NCBI GenBank assembly: GCA_025084515.1
Contig: JAJAGP010000345.1
Location: forward strand, 248,001 to 312,000
Direction of reading: 5' to 3'
Length of the DNA stretch: 64,000 bases
Source: Ancistrus triradiatus
Taxonomy: Eukaryota; Chordata; Actinopteri; Siluriformes; Loricariidae
Shown: positions 1 through 11,094 of the stretch, one piece after another
How positions within the stretch are numbered: position 1 is the stretch's first letter
Layout of the letters: every line of letters starts with the position of its first letter
Position numbers and translations under genes: made by a program
The notes under the pieces: model-generated
Databases searched by the model: none
What the model saw: the letters and a program-made list of their open reading frames with translations, nothing else
Told to the model about the DNA's origin: nothing

Positions 1-476
1 ACCCAAAATCAGTGCTTCCGAAAAAGAGGCTGGGCCAGAAACCTGGGCAGGAAACTTGCAGACAGATCCTGAAGACATTTCACTAAAAACTTTACTAAAT
101 CAAGTCAAATACTACTAAAAAATCAAAATAGCAAAATCAGTGCTGGTAATGGCTTCAGACAGTTGAGTCGTTGAAACATGTTTCCCAGATCGATTATTCT
201 CTGTAGGGTTCAAATCTGGACCAGGCCATAACATGAGCCTGATGGCCTGTGGCAGATTACCGACTAACGACTCATCTTTTAGGGAAAGAAAAAACAAGAC
301 AAGATGTTTTGGAAGATTTTAAACCCACAGACAGACATGTGTTAGTCAGCTTTAGATCAAACATTTAAATGTTTTCATTTTAGTTCCTGGACAGTGCCTT
401 ATTTTAGCCACACCCTAGCATTTCTGACCCAGAAATAATACTGCACTCATGGTGAGTAGTTAGATTTCACTGTTTT
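1..476. other. no feature recognised
   Basis: AT-rich sequence with only short chance reading frames. I see no gene or repeat I can name. Confidence 0.5.
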
Positions 477-680
477 ACATTTACAGCATTTAACAGACGC
501 CCTTATCCAGAGCAACCTACAATTGGTACAGTCTTACAATCCAAGCAATTGTGGGTTAAGGGTCTTGCTCAAGGACCCAACAGTGGACCCATTTTAACAG
601 TGACAGCTTGGCAGAAGTGGGATTTGAACCCTGGACCTTGTCGTCCATAGTCCAGTACCTTAACCGCTAGGCTATCACAG
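477..680 (-). mobile_element. tRNA-derived SINE, near full length
   Basis: This is the window's commonest repeat. On the minus strand the element starts with a tRNA-like head, with box A like TAGCCTAGCGGTTAAGG and box B like GGTTCAAATCC. It runs through GCCACTGTTGGGTCC and the GTCGCTCTGGATAAGGGCGTC core and ends in an AAATGTAAATG tail. This copy has a short internal duplication around its GACAGC motif and is about 195-205 bp. No flanking target duplication was obvious. Confidence 0.85.
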
Positions 681-914
681 TTTATGTTTTGACACAAATG
701 TGTCCCAGATTCTGAAAATCAGTGTGTAACGTTCAAAATTATCACTAGGAAAAACAAATCTTTGCAGGTAAGTAAACATTTTTGGGCTTAATGAAATCCT
801 GCATGTATACCTGTTAAGATTTTTCAAAATGATCTGAAACTCTCACTTTAAAGACACTTGGTAAAGTTTTTGGAGCGAGACCCCATTTCAAACCAGTATA
901 CAAATACTATTATT

Positions 915-1427
915 AGGCCACTAATATTAGGCCACCATTAGATTAGATATACACGTATTTTAGGCCATATGGCATTATTTCTTAGTCACTTTACTAGAAT
1001 ACAACCAAAAATAGAGGACAGTTGCATGCTCTATTAAAAAACTGGGAAAATGGGAAATGTAGTGCGGAAAAGAAGAAAAGGTTTGCGCAATAATCGTTTC
1101 ATTTTCAATACATTATGCAACAAATTACATGAGGTATATTCAAGGATGCCAAGCTGACCTTCTACAGTCCGAAGAAGCTTGATCAGGAATGGTCTTCTTG
1201 GAAAGGCATTAGCCAAAAAACACTTTTTCGGAAGGGGAACAAGGTGAAAAGGCTAAGGATATGCTAAAGCTCACAAAGAGTGGAATGAAGATCAGTGGAA
1301 ATATAATTATTATGGAGCGACAAATAGAAGTTTGAAATTTCTGGGTCCATTCATTGACAATGTGTTATACATGATCATTACACATCGCTAAAACAACAAA
1401 ATGGTGGCCTAAAACTTTTGCACTGTA
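915..1427 (+). mobile_element. degraded Tc1-like element, family with GTGCAAAAGTCTTAGG ends
   Basis: The left end retains TTAGGCCACCATTAGATT and the right end GGTGGCCTAAAACTTTTGC, which are inverted copies of one terminal repeat. Inside, a + strand stretch near 1205-1290 matches the remnant coding stretch (FQKGNRVKRLRYAKA-like) seen better at 39640. It is a non-functional, internally deleted copy with a damaged left terminus. Confidence 0.7.
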
Positions 1428-2512
1428 TCTCTAACCCTAGTGTGGAGAGCACTGGGAGCAAGGCGGGAATTCCTTCCTTCTCTCCCTCTTGGTTTGGGAT
1501 GGGATTGTACCAGGTTTTCCTAGTTCTCCCTGCATTTGACATTTTTTTAGTACTAAGGCATTACCCACAGTGCTCCCTGCCCATGTCCTGTAGCTCCATC
1601 TTCTGTCTATTTAAGATGATCAAGTGCAGGTGTTGTATTAAACCCAACAGACCTGGTCCTTGGCATGAATAAACAGGAAACGTCCTCTCGTCCACATGCG
1701 TCTCGCCTTTATAAACATCACAATCCTTCCGTGAGCCCTCCTTTGTTGTTCCTATTCTTATCACATCATCACTTTCGCTGTTTACTGCCGTCTCTCATCC
1801 AGAGACGAGTCGATGAGATAGCTTGTCCCGCAGGAGCCCATCTGCCAGATCAGGCCTGATAGAAAACATGAGACTGATATTTTCCAGGTCGTGACTCCCT
1901 TGAGAGTCGATCATCCTCCTCTTGTCTCTGCTGCTCCAGCTCTAAGCGAGACCTGTCTGTTAGACGAAAAATATAACCTTGTTTTCCGATAAGGGAGAAA
2001 ATGCAGCATTCCTGTGCAGTAAATTACTTTTATAGTGTAGCTCTAGACCTCGATCCCACATACGCACGCTGTCCCTGGGTGGTGTAGTAGAGCTATTGAT
2101 GGGATTGACACCAGATTAATGGGATAGACACTGCTGGGATTGCATCCCTCATTAGGATGTAGTGCTGTATTAATGAATGAATGAGTAGGGCTGTGTACGT
2201 CTCCTACTGAGATGATTCAGTGCACTTCTGCACGCCAGAGATTCCCACAAGTCTTCGTATTGAACTAGAGTCTCGAGTCTTTAGTGTGCCGGTCCCAGTC
2301 GAGTTCGTAAATTAGAGACTGAGGTCATCAGTTTCGGTTCCCCATCTGTGCAGCATGCTCAGTAATTCATTGTGATTCATTTATTCATCTTCAGTAATCC
2401 TGGTGAGGGTTGCAGTAGATCCTGAGTCTTCAGGGTTTTGGAGGATTCGGACTCCCTAGGACACCAGGCAGAATCACTCAGACCTACTCGTAGCCAATTC
2501 ATCTACATTTAC
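1428..2512. other. no gene recognised
   Basis: About 1.1 kb of mixed sequence. Short reading frames overlap on both strands near 1420-1860 with no family resemblance. No splice-flanked exon or named repeat was seen. Confidence 0.5.
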
Positions 2513-2666
2513 ACCCTTATCCAGAGCGACTTACCATTGGTACAGTCTTTTCAATCCAAGGGCCTTGCTCAAGGACCCAACAGTGGCAGCTTGGCAGAGG
2601 TGGGATTTGAACCCTCGACCTTCTAGTCCAGAGTCCAGTACCTTAACCACTAGGCTACCACAGTCC
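2513..2666 (-). mobile_element. tRNA-derived SINE, shortened
   Basis: Same family as 477-680, with the head on the minus strand. About 30 bp around the AAGCAATTGTGGG region is deleted. The head (box B complement GGATTTGAACC and the TAGGCTACCACAG end) is intact. Confidence 0.8.
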
Positions 2667-2674
2667 ACAGTCAT

Positions 2675-2840
2675 CTGTGTGGAGCCCAGTGACAACATGC
2701 AGTGAGTTTCCTCCATTGCGAAGACATGTATTAGGTCAGTTGGCATTTCGTAAGGGCCCTAAAGCTCTGCGAAGGCTTGGTTGCACCCAGTCTAGGGTTG
2801 GTTCCCAACTGGTGCCCAGTGCTGGTCACGCCCTTGCGTC
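2675..2840. repeat. V-SINE-like core fragment
   Basis: The order of GTTTCCTCC, GAAGACATG and a TTGG..CCAACTGGTGCCCAG stretch resembles the central and 3' part of V-SINE-type elements. It is degraded, with no promoter head, and directly abuts the MITE that begins at 2857. Confidence 0.4.
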
Positions 2841-3751
2841 ACACAGCTATGAAAATGAGTGTGTTTACATGCAGTGAATCATCTGATCAGAATCGGATTT
2901 CTGCAGTTATATGATTATTAAAGTGGTCATGTAACCAACATACTCGAGTAAAGAGAGCTTGATTTTTGTTATCGGATTGCTCAGTGCATGTATCCTGTTA
3001 GGTGAATTTCAATCAGTTTTCGCAGTCTGCGAAGAACGCAAGTGTAACCCAACAAGGTTGCCAGCACTGCTCATTTTAAGGGTGTGTTTACACTTGGCAC
3101 GTTCAGTTTGATTAAGACGATCCCTGGTGTGATGGTTCATTTGAACAAGCATGAACACTGCTCTCCGAACCTTGCACACCAAAAAAAGACCTACACCCTC
3201 TGCATAGGTGGGTCTCGGTCCGCTTCCAAATGGACTCGATAGATGTGTGAATGCAGCACGGACCAAGATGCGTTTAGTCTAGCACTCAGCATTGTTGTGG
3301 AAGTTTGGTTGCAAAATGTTATAAAAGCGGTCCAATAAGTATGTAGCCTTATTCATGTGACTTTTGTTTACATATTTTGGTTCGATGTTAAGAATGTCAC
3401 TGTGAACGCTAAGCGAACCAGGTCTAAAATGCAACAATATGTAATTCTGCTTTGGCCCGGACCAAATGAACCCGAACTACAAGCAGTGTTAATTTTTGAC
3501 AGCAAATTTTCATTTAGTTTTAGTTATAGTCTTTTGACCAAAATGTAATTTAGTCATAATTTAGTCATCTGAATTTAGTTTTCATGGACTAATTATAATA
3601 AGATTATAGTCGACTAAATCTACAGTAGCTTTAGCTGACTTAAATATGAAATGCAAAGGTTGCAATAGGTAAATCCTTTTTTAACATTTTCCTTTAAAAA
3701 TAAAACGTCTACATCCATGCATTGATAATAAAAGTATACAAGAAAGTTGTT

Positions 3752-4100
3752 ATTACTCAAATTTTCCACCAAAGATCTGCTTCAGACTCGGTGTGGACAT
3801 TCAGCAGATACTTTAAAATGGAATCAAGTTGGAATGAATGATATATTATAAGATCTAATTAAGATATAATCTCAGGTCTATATGCATGCATTATAAAAAC
3901 ATTATGCAGTAAAGTGGTCACCAAAACTCCTTTTCATCAAAGATCTGCTTCACACTCGGTGTGGACACTCATGAGATATTGTGCAATAGAATCACGTTAC
4001 AATAAATGATATATTATGAGCTTTATTAAACTTATAAGATCAGAAGGTCGGATATGCATGCTCTATATGCATTTATTCATAATTACAGTATAAAATAGAG
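3752..4100. repeat. two-copy tandem repeat, about 168-bp period
   Basis: AAAGATCTGCTTCA.ACTCGGTGTGGACA occurs at 3771 and again at 3939. The flanking stretch (ATGATATATTAT, TATGCATGC) is also shared in order. The copies have diverged clearly. The repeat lies inside the hAT-like element and may be part of its consensus. Confidence 0.7.
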
Positions 4101-4299
4101 TTATGTTTCCCGAATACTCCTTAAATATAATATGAACACTTTAGACAAAGTTAAAATATATCCATGTCATGAACTGAAAACATATTTTAGTCCTTACTTT
4201 ATTTGCATTTAGGTGCAGATAGCTTGATACCAGTTTTAGGACGACATGCCTGCAGATGTTTGAACTTTGTTGTGTTTTTACCAGAGATGGCGCCCCACA

Positions 4300-4495
4300 C
4301 ATTTACATTTACAGCATTTAGCAGACGCCCTTATCCAGAGCGACTTGCAATTGGTACAGTCTTACAATCCAAGCAATTGTGGGTTAGAGGTCTTGCTCAA
4401 GGACCCAACAGTGGCAGCTTGGCAGAGGTGGGATTTGAACCCTGGATCTTCTGGTCCATAGTCCTGTACCTTACCCACTAGGCCACCACAGTCCC
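4300..4495 (-). mobile_element. tRNA-derived SINE, full length, innermost layer of the nest
   Basis: Complete from the ATTTACATTTACAGCATTTA tail to the CCACCACAGTCCC head on the minus strand, with box A and B remnants. It sits inside the hAT-like element at 3484-4866, so it is the youngest insertion of that stack. Confidence 0.88.
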
Positions 4496-5208
4496 GGTTT
4501 ATACCCACACGGTCTTGTTTTCCTTGATATCAAATGACAAATGTGCCCATATGTCGACTACCCTCTTTCTCCCAGGTGTTGACATTGCAGAGCTAGTACG
4601 ATCTACCCGGGGTCAGACCAAACATCTGGGTCTTTCCGCATCCCGCCTTTCCATATATGCTAAAGTTATGATTGGATCTTTTTCTAACTCGTCAGATGTG
4701 ACTGGATGTCGTCTTTGCCAAACATTTTCGTCTCGTTTTTATTTATTGGCAAAAGTGTTAATTCATTTTGTCCTAGTTTTTGTCATTTTTTAATTCGTTT
4801 TAGTTTAGTCATCGTCTCGTTTTTGTTAGAAGTGTCATTGATCAATCGTCAACAAAATTAACACCGACTACAAGTACAAACACACCCTAAGAGAAGTTTT
4901 CGTTTGGGCTTTTTTTCCATTGACCTGATGGCACATTTTTCTCGCGGGATCTGGCAACCCCGGAATTTAACCGCAGTGAAACGACTGCCGAACCCTTTTG
5001 TAGAGACTCTGACATGCATCATATGCTCAAGGAAATTAATAATTTTGTTATGTCATCCTTCTGTGAGATTATTGGCTGGTTGCAAAGTAGAAATCTGATT
5101 ACTGTCCGAGTTATGAGAACCCCGGAGTGTTCCCAGTGCATGTACTGTTACTGGCTAAGTCTGACTTTCTGCAGTTATCGGATTATTAAGTGCATGCAAA
5201 CAGACTAT

Positions 5209-5985
5209 GTGAGTCAGTTCACCTGTTTACCTGTAAATGACATGTATTTGAGGTAATGGGAGGACACCACATTAGCCGAAGCGAAACCCGCACACACAGG
5301 CAGAGCATGCTGAACCTAGGTCGCTGGAGCTGTGCAGCACCAACACCACCATGGTACGGCCCTGATGTGATTCCTCATTGTGCTGGACTTTAGGATTAGT
5401 GCGAGGCTGAGCATTGTTCATTCTTGGTGACGGACAGAGGTCGTGCCTTCTTCGTTCTGCTACGTCCAGTTGACAAAAAAGCTCTTTATAGACAATGCAG
5501 GAGCGTTTAGTGGAGTGATGGACTTTAAACAGAGGACACATTTGTTGACGCTTCTTTGCTGTCCCCTTCTGAATGTCTCAGGCCTCCAGGCTTCTTCTCA
5601 GCGTTCTTTTAATCCAGGAAGAAGTCTGACTTTTAAGCGCCCTTTGACATGACTCACAAGCGTAAATGGCACCCTGAACAGCCCTAAGACTGCGATGTGG
5701 AACGCTTCACAATGGACTGTTGTGGCTCTCTAGGATGCCTACTATACTCACCCCCTAAGGCCCACTCTCTCTTTCTGGCCTTGTTTTGCGTCCTCTCACC
5801 CGTACACATGTAGGAACACTCGCGCCTTTGATATGGCGCTGTGACTGGGGGAATGTGAAAGAAACTGCTTCACTCTGGACTCTTTTGCGTTCATAACCAT
5901 CCTCTTTTTCATCCTTTTTCTTTCTCTATTCAGAGAGCACTGTTTCTGTGAGGTCACAGCTGGGAACTTGAGATTTGCAGACTGG
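5209..5985. other. no gene recognised
   Basis: Overlapping frames on both strands at about 5270-5650 are without family resemblance. The sequence looks single-copy within the window. Confidence 0.45.
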
Positions 5986-5987
5986 CG

Positions 5988-6110
5988 TAGTGCTGGGTGA
6001 TGTGACTTCAAATCAGTATCACGATTAATTGAACTTTTTATCTCGATTATGATTAATGAGCAATTTTTATTTTTAGTTTGATTTTGTTTTTTGCCCTCCT
6101 AGTTTACTGA
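5988..6110 (+). repeat. hAT-like MITE end fragment (GCTGGGTGATG...ATTAATTGA)
   Basis: TAGTGCTGGGTGATGTGACTT and the following CACGATTAATTGA / CTCGATTATGATTAATGAG resemble the common fish repeat beginning GGGCTGGGCAATTAATTG, also present at 41526. Only one end is seen, and AT-rich sequence follows to about 6300. Confidence 0.4.
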
Positions 6111-6428
6111 CAATATTTGTACAGTAAGTATGTCTAACTATTAAAGCTGGGACATTTTTTTTCTTAGGAAATTTTGTTGTGATTTTAAAATGGTTGCAAG
6201 AAGCAATATTTGCAAATATGGAATATTTGAAAATTAAACATTTGAAAATATGAAGATATTAATAATGAAAATATGAAAAAAAAAGTGATGGTATAGTGTG
6301 ACATCTGTCGAGGGTTTTAACGAGGTGGAGAAGCCAACCAGTTGCTGCCAAGTTTTTGGGACCCACTTGCACCTATTCCCTGTGTTTCATTCCCTAGATG
6401 GGATGCCCGCCCATCGCAGAGTATACAG

Positions 6429-7239
6429 CAGTGTGCAAAAGTTTTAGGCTGCCATTAGATTTGTTGTTTTAGCAGTGGTTTAATGACCATATGTAATTTT
6501 CAGTCTCTTTATTAAGATACAAACAGAAATGCAGGAAATATGTACACTGTGGTAGCTTAGCGGTTAAGGTACTGGACTATGGACCTGAAGGTCCAGGGTT
6601 CAAATCCCTCCTCTGCCAAGCTGCCACTGTTGGGTCCTGGGACTGTGGTAGCGTAGCAGGTAAGGTACTGGACTATGGACCAGAAGGTCCAGGGTTCAAA
6701 TCCCTCCTCTGCCAAGCTGCCACTGTTGGGTCCTGGGACTGTGGTAGCGTAACGGGTAAGGTACTGGACTATGGACCAGAAGGTCCAGGGTTCAAATCCC
6801 TCCTCTGCCAAGCTGCCACTGTGGGGTCCTGGGACTGTGGTGGCATAGCGGGTAAGGTACTGGACTATGGACCAGAAGGTCCAGGGTTCAAATCCCTCCT
6901 CTGCCAAGCTGCCACTGTGGGGTCCTGGGACTGTGGTAGCATAGCAGGTAAGGTACTGGACTATGGACCAAAAGGTCCAGGGTTGAAATCCCACCTTTCC
7001 AGTCAAAACTCAGGATGGTTTCAGGGCTGCTACCCTTCCAAATCCTGAAGCTTGGCATCCTGAAGCTGCCAGATGCTGCTTTAGCTTTTGTTCAGTTTGT
7101 TTAAATAGATAATTTTTGTATTTTCTGGTTGTATTCTAATAAAGACACTATGACAAAATTTATATATGGTCATTATACCATTGCAAAAACAACAAATCTA
7201 ACATTGTGCCCAGTGCTGCTCTAAGACTCTTGCACAGTA
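6429..7239. mobile_element. Tc1-like MITE (CAGTGTGCAAAAGTTTTAGG ends) carrying a tandem SINE-head array
   Basis: The left terminus CAGTGTGCAAAAGTTTTAGG pairs with CTAAGACTCTTGCACAGTA at the right. Subterminal GACCATATGTAATTTTCAGTCTCTTTATTA and, at the right, TTCTGGTTGTATTCTAATAAAGACAC match the other copies of this family. The centre is occupied by five 96-bp SINE-head repeats (6547-7010) instead of transposase sequence. Confidence 0.75.
6547..7010 (+). repeat. five-unit 96-bp tandem array of tRNA-derived SINE heads
   Basis: Units start at 6547, 6643, 6739, 6835 and 6931 (CTGTGGTAGC or CTGTGGTGGC). The spacing is exactly 96 bp, and the last unit is incomplete. Each unit holds a box A-like TAGCGTAGCGGGTAAGGTAC, a box B-like GGTTCAAATCC and the CTGCCACTGT(T/G)GGGTCCTGGGA junction. 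That is the first half of the dispersed SINE without its tail. Because 96 is a multiple of three, a 149-residue open frame runs through the minus strand; it is not a gene. Whether any unit can bind RNA polymerase III factors is untested. Confidence 0.92.
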
Positions 7240-7245
7240 CTGTGT

Positions 7246-7713
7246 ATGTGAGGATGTACGTTATGTGCAGAACATTTTCAACAATAGTTACAGCCCCTTG
7301 TGCTGCTCACATCTTGAACTGATCATCCTGAACCACAACTGGATCTTTTGTAGTAGCAAAGCCTGGAACCGCCTCAGATGAGGCGTGGCTCTGGAACCAG
7401 AACCAGCACTATGTTAGAGGGCTTGACAGTTCTCAGGCCTCACTTTTTCGTCACCCTGTTCACTCGGTGCCCTATTGGTTCATTCTCGGTACGCTGGCAT
7501 GTGTAGGGTGTTTCTGCAGGGAGGATCTGGAGACTTTTCTCTGATTCTGTAAGCATGGCGTCATTGTTTATGCTCTGTAAGAACTGGAGGCTGAGCGGGA
7601 GGCACGGTTCTCCAAACAGCTGAGGGGTTCAAACTGTTTATTCTGATACTGAGCTCTCTAGTTCTGTTTATACGCCCCAGACGAGAGCAGTCAAGAGTTT
7701 ATTCAGGTGCACT

Positions 7714-7718
<5 letters not shown>
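7246..7718. other. no feature recognised
   Basis: Single-copy-looking sequence between the MITE and the GT tract. No exon or repeat identified. Confidence 0.45.

Positions 7719-7745
<27 letters not shown>
7719..7745 (+). repeat. (GT)n microsatellite, about 13 units
   Basis: Uninterrupted GT dinucleotides. Confidence 0.97.
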
Positions 7746-7854
7746 AGCCCTGCTAACACTTTCAAGGGGTTGGATCACTGCTTAATATCTATAATTAGTG
7801 CTAATGTATGAAGAAGATGCATCTGTTTCTGTCCCATCTGTTTAATTATTACAC

Positions 7855-8016
7855 CAGCATCTAGCAGACGGCCTTATCCAGAGCGACTTACAATTGATAT
7901 ATTCTTACAGTCCAAGCAGTTGTGGGTTAAGGGCCTTGCTCAAGGACCCAACAGTGGCAGCTTGGCAGAGGTGGGATTTGAACCCTGGACCTTCTGGTCC
8001 ATAGTCCAGTACCTTG
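7855..8016 (-). mobile_element. tRNA-derived SINE, head truncated
   Basis: It runs from CTAGCAGACGGCCTTATCC to CATAGTCCAGTACCTT. The last about 30 bp of the head, including box A, is replaced by GGTCCAGTCCAGTCC, a small slippage-like repeat. Confidence 0.85.
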
Positions 8017-9560
8017 GTCCAGTCCAGTCCAGACAGTATGTGCGATTGCTAATGTGTGCTTGTAATTGAAGCAAAACTTGGCACTTTAATACACAGGGAT
8101 CTGGGTTCCTGGAGATGCCTTCTGGTCAGGTCAGGTGTCAAATACAGACCCTACCCACCCCCTTACCATGACCCCGTGTGTGAGGTTGTACAGTCAGTCA
8201 CGCACACATGTGTTAGATGGAGCGTAGCAGCTGTCTGCCCATATGCTGAGTCAGTCTTCTCGATTTCCGCTGGGAAAAGTCGTGTCATCCCTCACTCCAT
8301 CCCTCTGATTTAGCTTTACTGAAAGAGCTGGAGATGAAGAGGCAACTGAAATCCAAAGAGAGGCAAACAGAAGAGCAAAAGCAAGCGAGCGAGCGAGACG
8401 GGGTCCTTCGTCTCTGTCTCAAGTTGCAAATCCAGTAGCAGGAGGTTTGTAGGGTAGGATTATCAAATCACACAAACTAAACAGATCTGACAGGCCTCTT
8501 TGTTACTGAACTGTGCCAGATCAGCCTCCACAGGAAGAACTGCTCATTTTATAAACTAATGTTTGCGCTGCAGTGACGTCCTCACTCTGTGTGTCAGTTT
8601 TTGATGCCTCTGTTTCATCTCATATGTAGAGCAGACTGCAAGTGCTGAGCGCAGAAAGTCTCTGTGATCCGCATTTAACCATTCAGCATGTTTTATGGAA
8701 ATACTCTGGCGTTTTTCAACCTAATCTGTAGCATATAAGCGATTACCCCGAACAGTCATTTCAACACGTTTCCCTGTAGTGAACAAATTACTGAAAACTC
8801 GTATAGGAAGTCGGAGGGAAATAAACATTTATTGAAACTGTTACCATTGCATTAAAGATGTTCGAGAAAGTTGTAGTAAAGCTGTTCTTAAGCCATGTTC
8901 ACACTAGGACACTACGTTTGCAACGATTGCAATTTTCTTGGCTGATTTCCGATTTTTTTAAACGCATTTTTTTTTACCGATTCCGAAACATATTTGTTCA
9001 ACTTGTCCTTTAATGTAGACTTCTTCACTGCTAAAGAAAGATGGTAGCAGCTTGCTTGTGGCTGGCTCTGCACTCTCAGTAAGTTAGCTTTATCAAACTC
9101 CACACATTCAGCGAGGTGATGCTGTTATAAATGTCTTATTAAATTCTTTACAAGTGTTTTTGTAGTTGTTCCTTCGTGGCTTACTTTCTTTATACATACT
9201 GCAAACAGCACTCACTTACTGTAAAGAAATAGAGCTCTGAAGACATGGCTGCTCCCTCACTAATACTATGCTATATAGGAAGAGACTATTTAGTCCACCA
9301 AGTAGTAGCATTGGAGCACAGCTGCAATCAAACACTTCCGGATCAGCGGCAAGAGTCAAGTCCGATCTGTCTCATGAACAAACAAACACACAGTTTAAAG
9401 CTGGAACTGTGTTTAACTGTGGTGAATTGTGAATTAATATTAGAGAAAGCAGTGTGTTGTAAATGTGAGCAGCACAGAATCCGGTTCAATATATGAGACC
9501 GAATCTCTTCACCGACCAATCGAGTGCATCTGTCTGTTCATCTGTAGTTCACACTTTAGG
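8017..9560. other. mostly unassigned; purine-rich patch and a possible MITE end
   Basis: 8325-8402 is purine-rich. At 8895, CCATGTTCACACTAGGACAC resembles one end of a MITE, but no matching inverted end was found. The frame at 9245-9496 begins with Met but resembles no known family. Confidence 0.4.
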
Positions 9561-9562
9561 TA

Positions 9563-10830
9563 CAGTGAGGCAAAAAAGTATTTAGTCAGCCACTGATTGT
9601 GCAAGTTCTCTTACTTAGATGAGAGAGGTCTGTAATTTTCATCATAGGTACACTTCAACTATGAGAGACAAAATGAGAAAAAAATCCAGGAAATCACATT
9701 GTAGGATTTGTAAAGATTTAAATGTAAATCATGGTGGAAAATAAGTATTTGGTCACCCACAAAACATCAAGATTTCTTTCTGGCTTCCACAGACCTGTAC
9801 CTTCTTTCTTTAGAAGCTCTTCTGTCCTCCACTCGTTACCTGTATTAATGGCACCTGCTTGACCTCATTATCCTGTAAAAAAGACAACCTGTCCACAGCC
9901 TCAAACAGTCAGACTCCAAACTCAACCATGGCCAAGACCAAAGTGATGAAGGACACCAGGAAGCAAATTGTAGACCTGCACCAGGCTGGAAGAGTGAATC
10001 TACCAATAGGCAAGCAGGTTGGTGTGAATAAATCAACTGTGGGAGCATTGTAAGAAAAATGGAAGAACTACAAGACCATTGATAATCTCCCTCGATCTGG
10101 GGCTCCACGCAAGATCTCATCCCTTGAGGGGTCAAAATGATCATGAGAACGGTGAGCCAAAATCCCAGAAACTACACGGAGGGACCTGATGAATGACCTG
10201 CCAGAGAGCCTGGGACCAAAGTAACAAAGGCTACCATCATTAACACACTACGACGAGAGGGACTACAGATTTCTGCAGTGCCAGGCGTGCCCCCCTGCTT
10301 AAGCCAGTACATGTCCAGGCCCGTCTGAAGTTTGCCAGAGAGAACACACCGCTCGGGCAACGAAGGAGTGGCTTCGTAAAAATAATTTCAAGGTCCTGGA
10401 GTGGCCTATCCGGTCTCCAGACCTCAACCCCATAGAAAATTTGTGGAGGGAGTTGAAAGTCCGTGTTGCCCAGCGACAGCCCCAAAACATCACTGCTCTA
10501 GAGGAGATCTGCATGGAGGAATGGGCCAAAATACCAGCTACAGTGTGTGCCAACCTGCTGAAAACTTACAGGAAATGTTTGACCTCTGTCATTGCCGACA
10601 AAGGTTATGTTACAAAGTATTGAGTTGAACTTTTGCTATTGGCCAAATACTTATTTTCCACCATAATTTACAATTAAATTATTTTAAACTCCTACAATGT
10701 GATTTCCTGTTTTTTTTTCCTCATTTTGTCTCATAGTTGAAGTGTACCTATGATGAAAATTACAGACCTCTCTCATCTTTCTGAGTAGGAGAACTTGCAA
10801 AATCAGTGGGGTAAAAGTGTAAAAGTGGGG
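9563..10830 (+). mobile_element. Passport-like Tc1 transposon, internally deleted
   Basis: The left inverted repeat (CAGTGAGGCAAAAAAGTATT, then TCAGCCACTGATTGTGCAAG and CATCATAGGTACACTTCAAC) recurs inverted at about 10700-10830. TA precedes the left end at 9561-9562. The right tip is degraded (GTAAAAGTGTAAAAGTGGGG). Inside, the transposase pseudogene at 9928-10623 lacks its middle third. The resemblance to the Passport/PPTN fish Tc1 group is from memory of that consensus. Confidence 0.88.
9928..10623 (+). pseudogene. Tc1 transposase pseudogene, Passport-like
   Basis: A Tc1 transposase cuts and pastes DNA through an N-terminal paired-like DNA-binding domain and a DD34E catalytic domain. The frame starts MAKTKVMKDTRKQIVDLHQA, which fits the N-terminal helix-turn-helix of fish Tc1 proteins. 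It hits a stop after about 41 codons (STVGAL*), then continues in shifted frames through a recognisable middle (RLKFARE-like). A large internal deletion near 10345 jumps straight to the [11 protein letters not shown] region. This removes both catalytic aspartates. The C-terminal part ([14 protein letters not shown], carrying the catalytic Glu) is preserved up to the stop at 10621. It is non-functional. Confidence 0.9.
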
Positions 10831-11094
10831 CAGTTCCAGTATTTCTCCATATGTGATACACATGTCTTCCTTTTATGGCTGAACAGTCAGATCGGAATTC
10901 AAGCTTTCTAGGATGTCCTGAAGTTCATCTCCTAGATGGCTTGATGTAGTTGGGCATGAGAACATAACAAGCGGCTTTACAAACTCATGGACCATTAAAC
11001 AAACTGAAGACTTGGCAATGCCAAATGGGCTACCCAACATGCAGTAACCTGTTGCTGTGTTGAAATGTTTTTGTGCCCATTTACAGCATTGATC

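Larger units (their letters stand above)
3484..4866. mobile_element. non-autonomous hAT-like element with perfect 8-bp target duplication
   Basis: It begins CAGTGTTAATTTTTGAC and ends CGTCAACAAAATTAACACCG, which are inverted ends. The 8-bp sequence ACTACAAG is repeated exactly at 3476-3483 and 4867-4874. An 8-bp duplication with CAGTG-type ends points to the hAT superfamily. The interior has TTTAGTTTTAGT-rich subterminal sequence, a 168-bp tandem duplication and an inserted SINE (4300-4495). No transposase is present. Confidence 0.8.
3080..4887. mobile_element. Harbinger-like MITE with TAA target duplication, itself interrupted
   Basis: The termini are GGGTGTGTTTACACTTG and, in reverse, CAAGTACAAACACACCC. 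TAA is directly repeated at 3077-3079 and 4888-4890. A 3-bp TAA target and G-rich ends are typical of PIF/Harbinger elements. The body (3080-3483) contains purine-rich GGACCAAATGAACCCGAACT-like sequence and no transposase. It is interrupted by the hAT-like element at 3484-4866. Confidence 0.72.
2857..5208. mobile_element. MITE with TGTGTTTACATGCA ends, split by a nested insertion
   Basis: The left end GAGTGTGTTTACATGCA is mirrored by TGCATGCAAACAGAC at the right end. The two halves (2857-3079 and 4888-5208) become continuous when 3080-4887 is removed. The uninterrupted relative at 39825-40311 reads straight across the junction (GCTTCTTTTAAGAGATTTCAC). Shared internal landmarks are GGTTGCCAG, GGGATCTGGCAACC, ATTGGCTGGTT and GCAGTTATCGGATTATTAAG. 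There is no coding capacity, and the superfamily is not established. It recurs in the window at 29285, 32880, 39825, 45630 and 49836. Confidence 0.75.

Noticed and set aside
6557..7006. 149-codon minus-strand frame with repeated GSLAEEGFEPWTFWS
   Set aside because: This is the translation of five SINE heads spaced at 96 bp; the same peptide scraps appear at every SINE copy in the window.
6547..7010. CRISPR-like array
   Set aside because: Units are contiguous without unique spacers, derive from a SINE, and the host is a vertebrate.
8895..9560. Complete MITE starting at GTTCACACTAGGAC
   Set aside because: The second TTCACACT near 9548 is in the same, not inverted, orientation, and no matching end was found.
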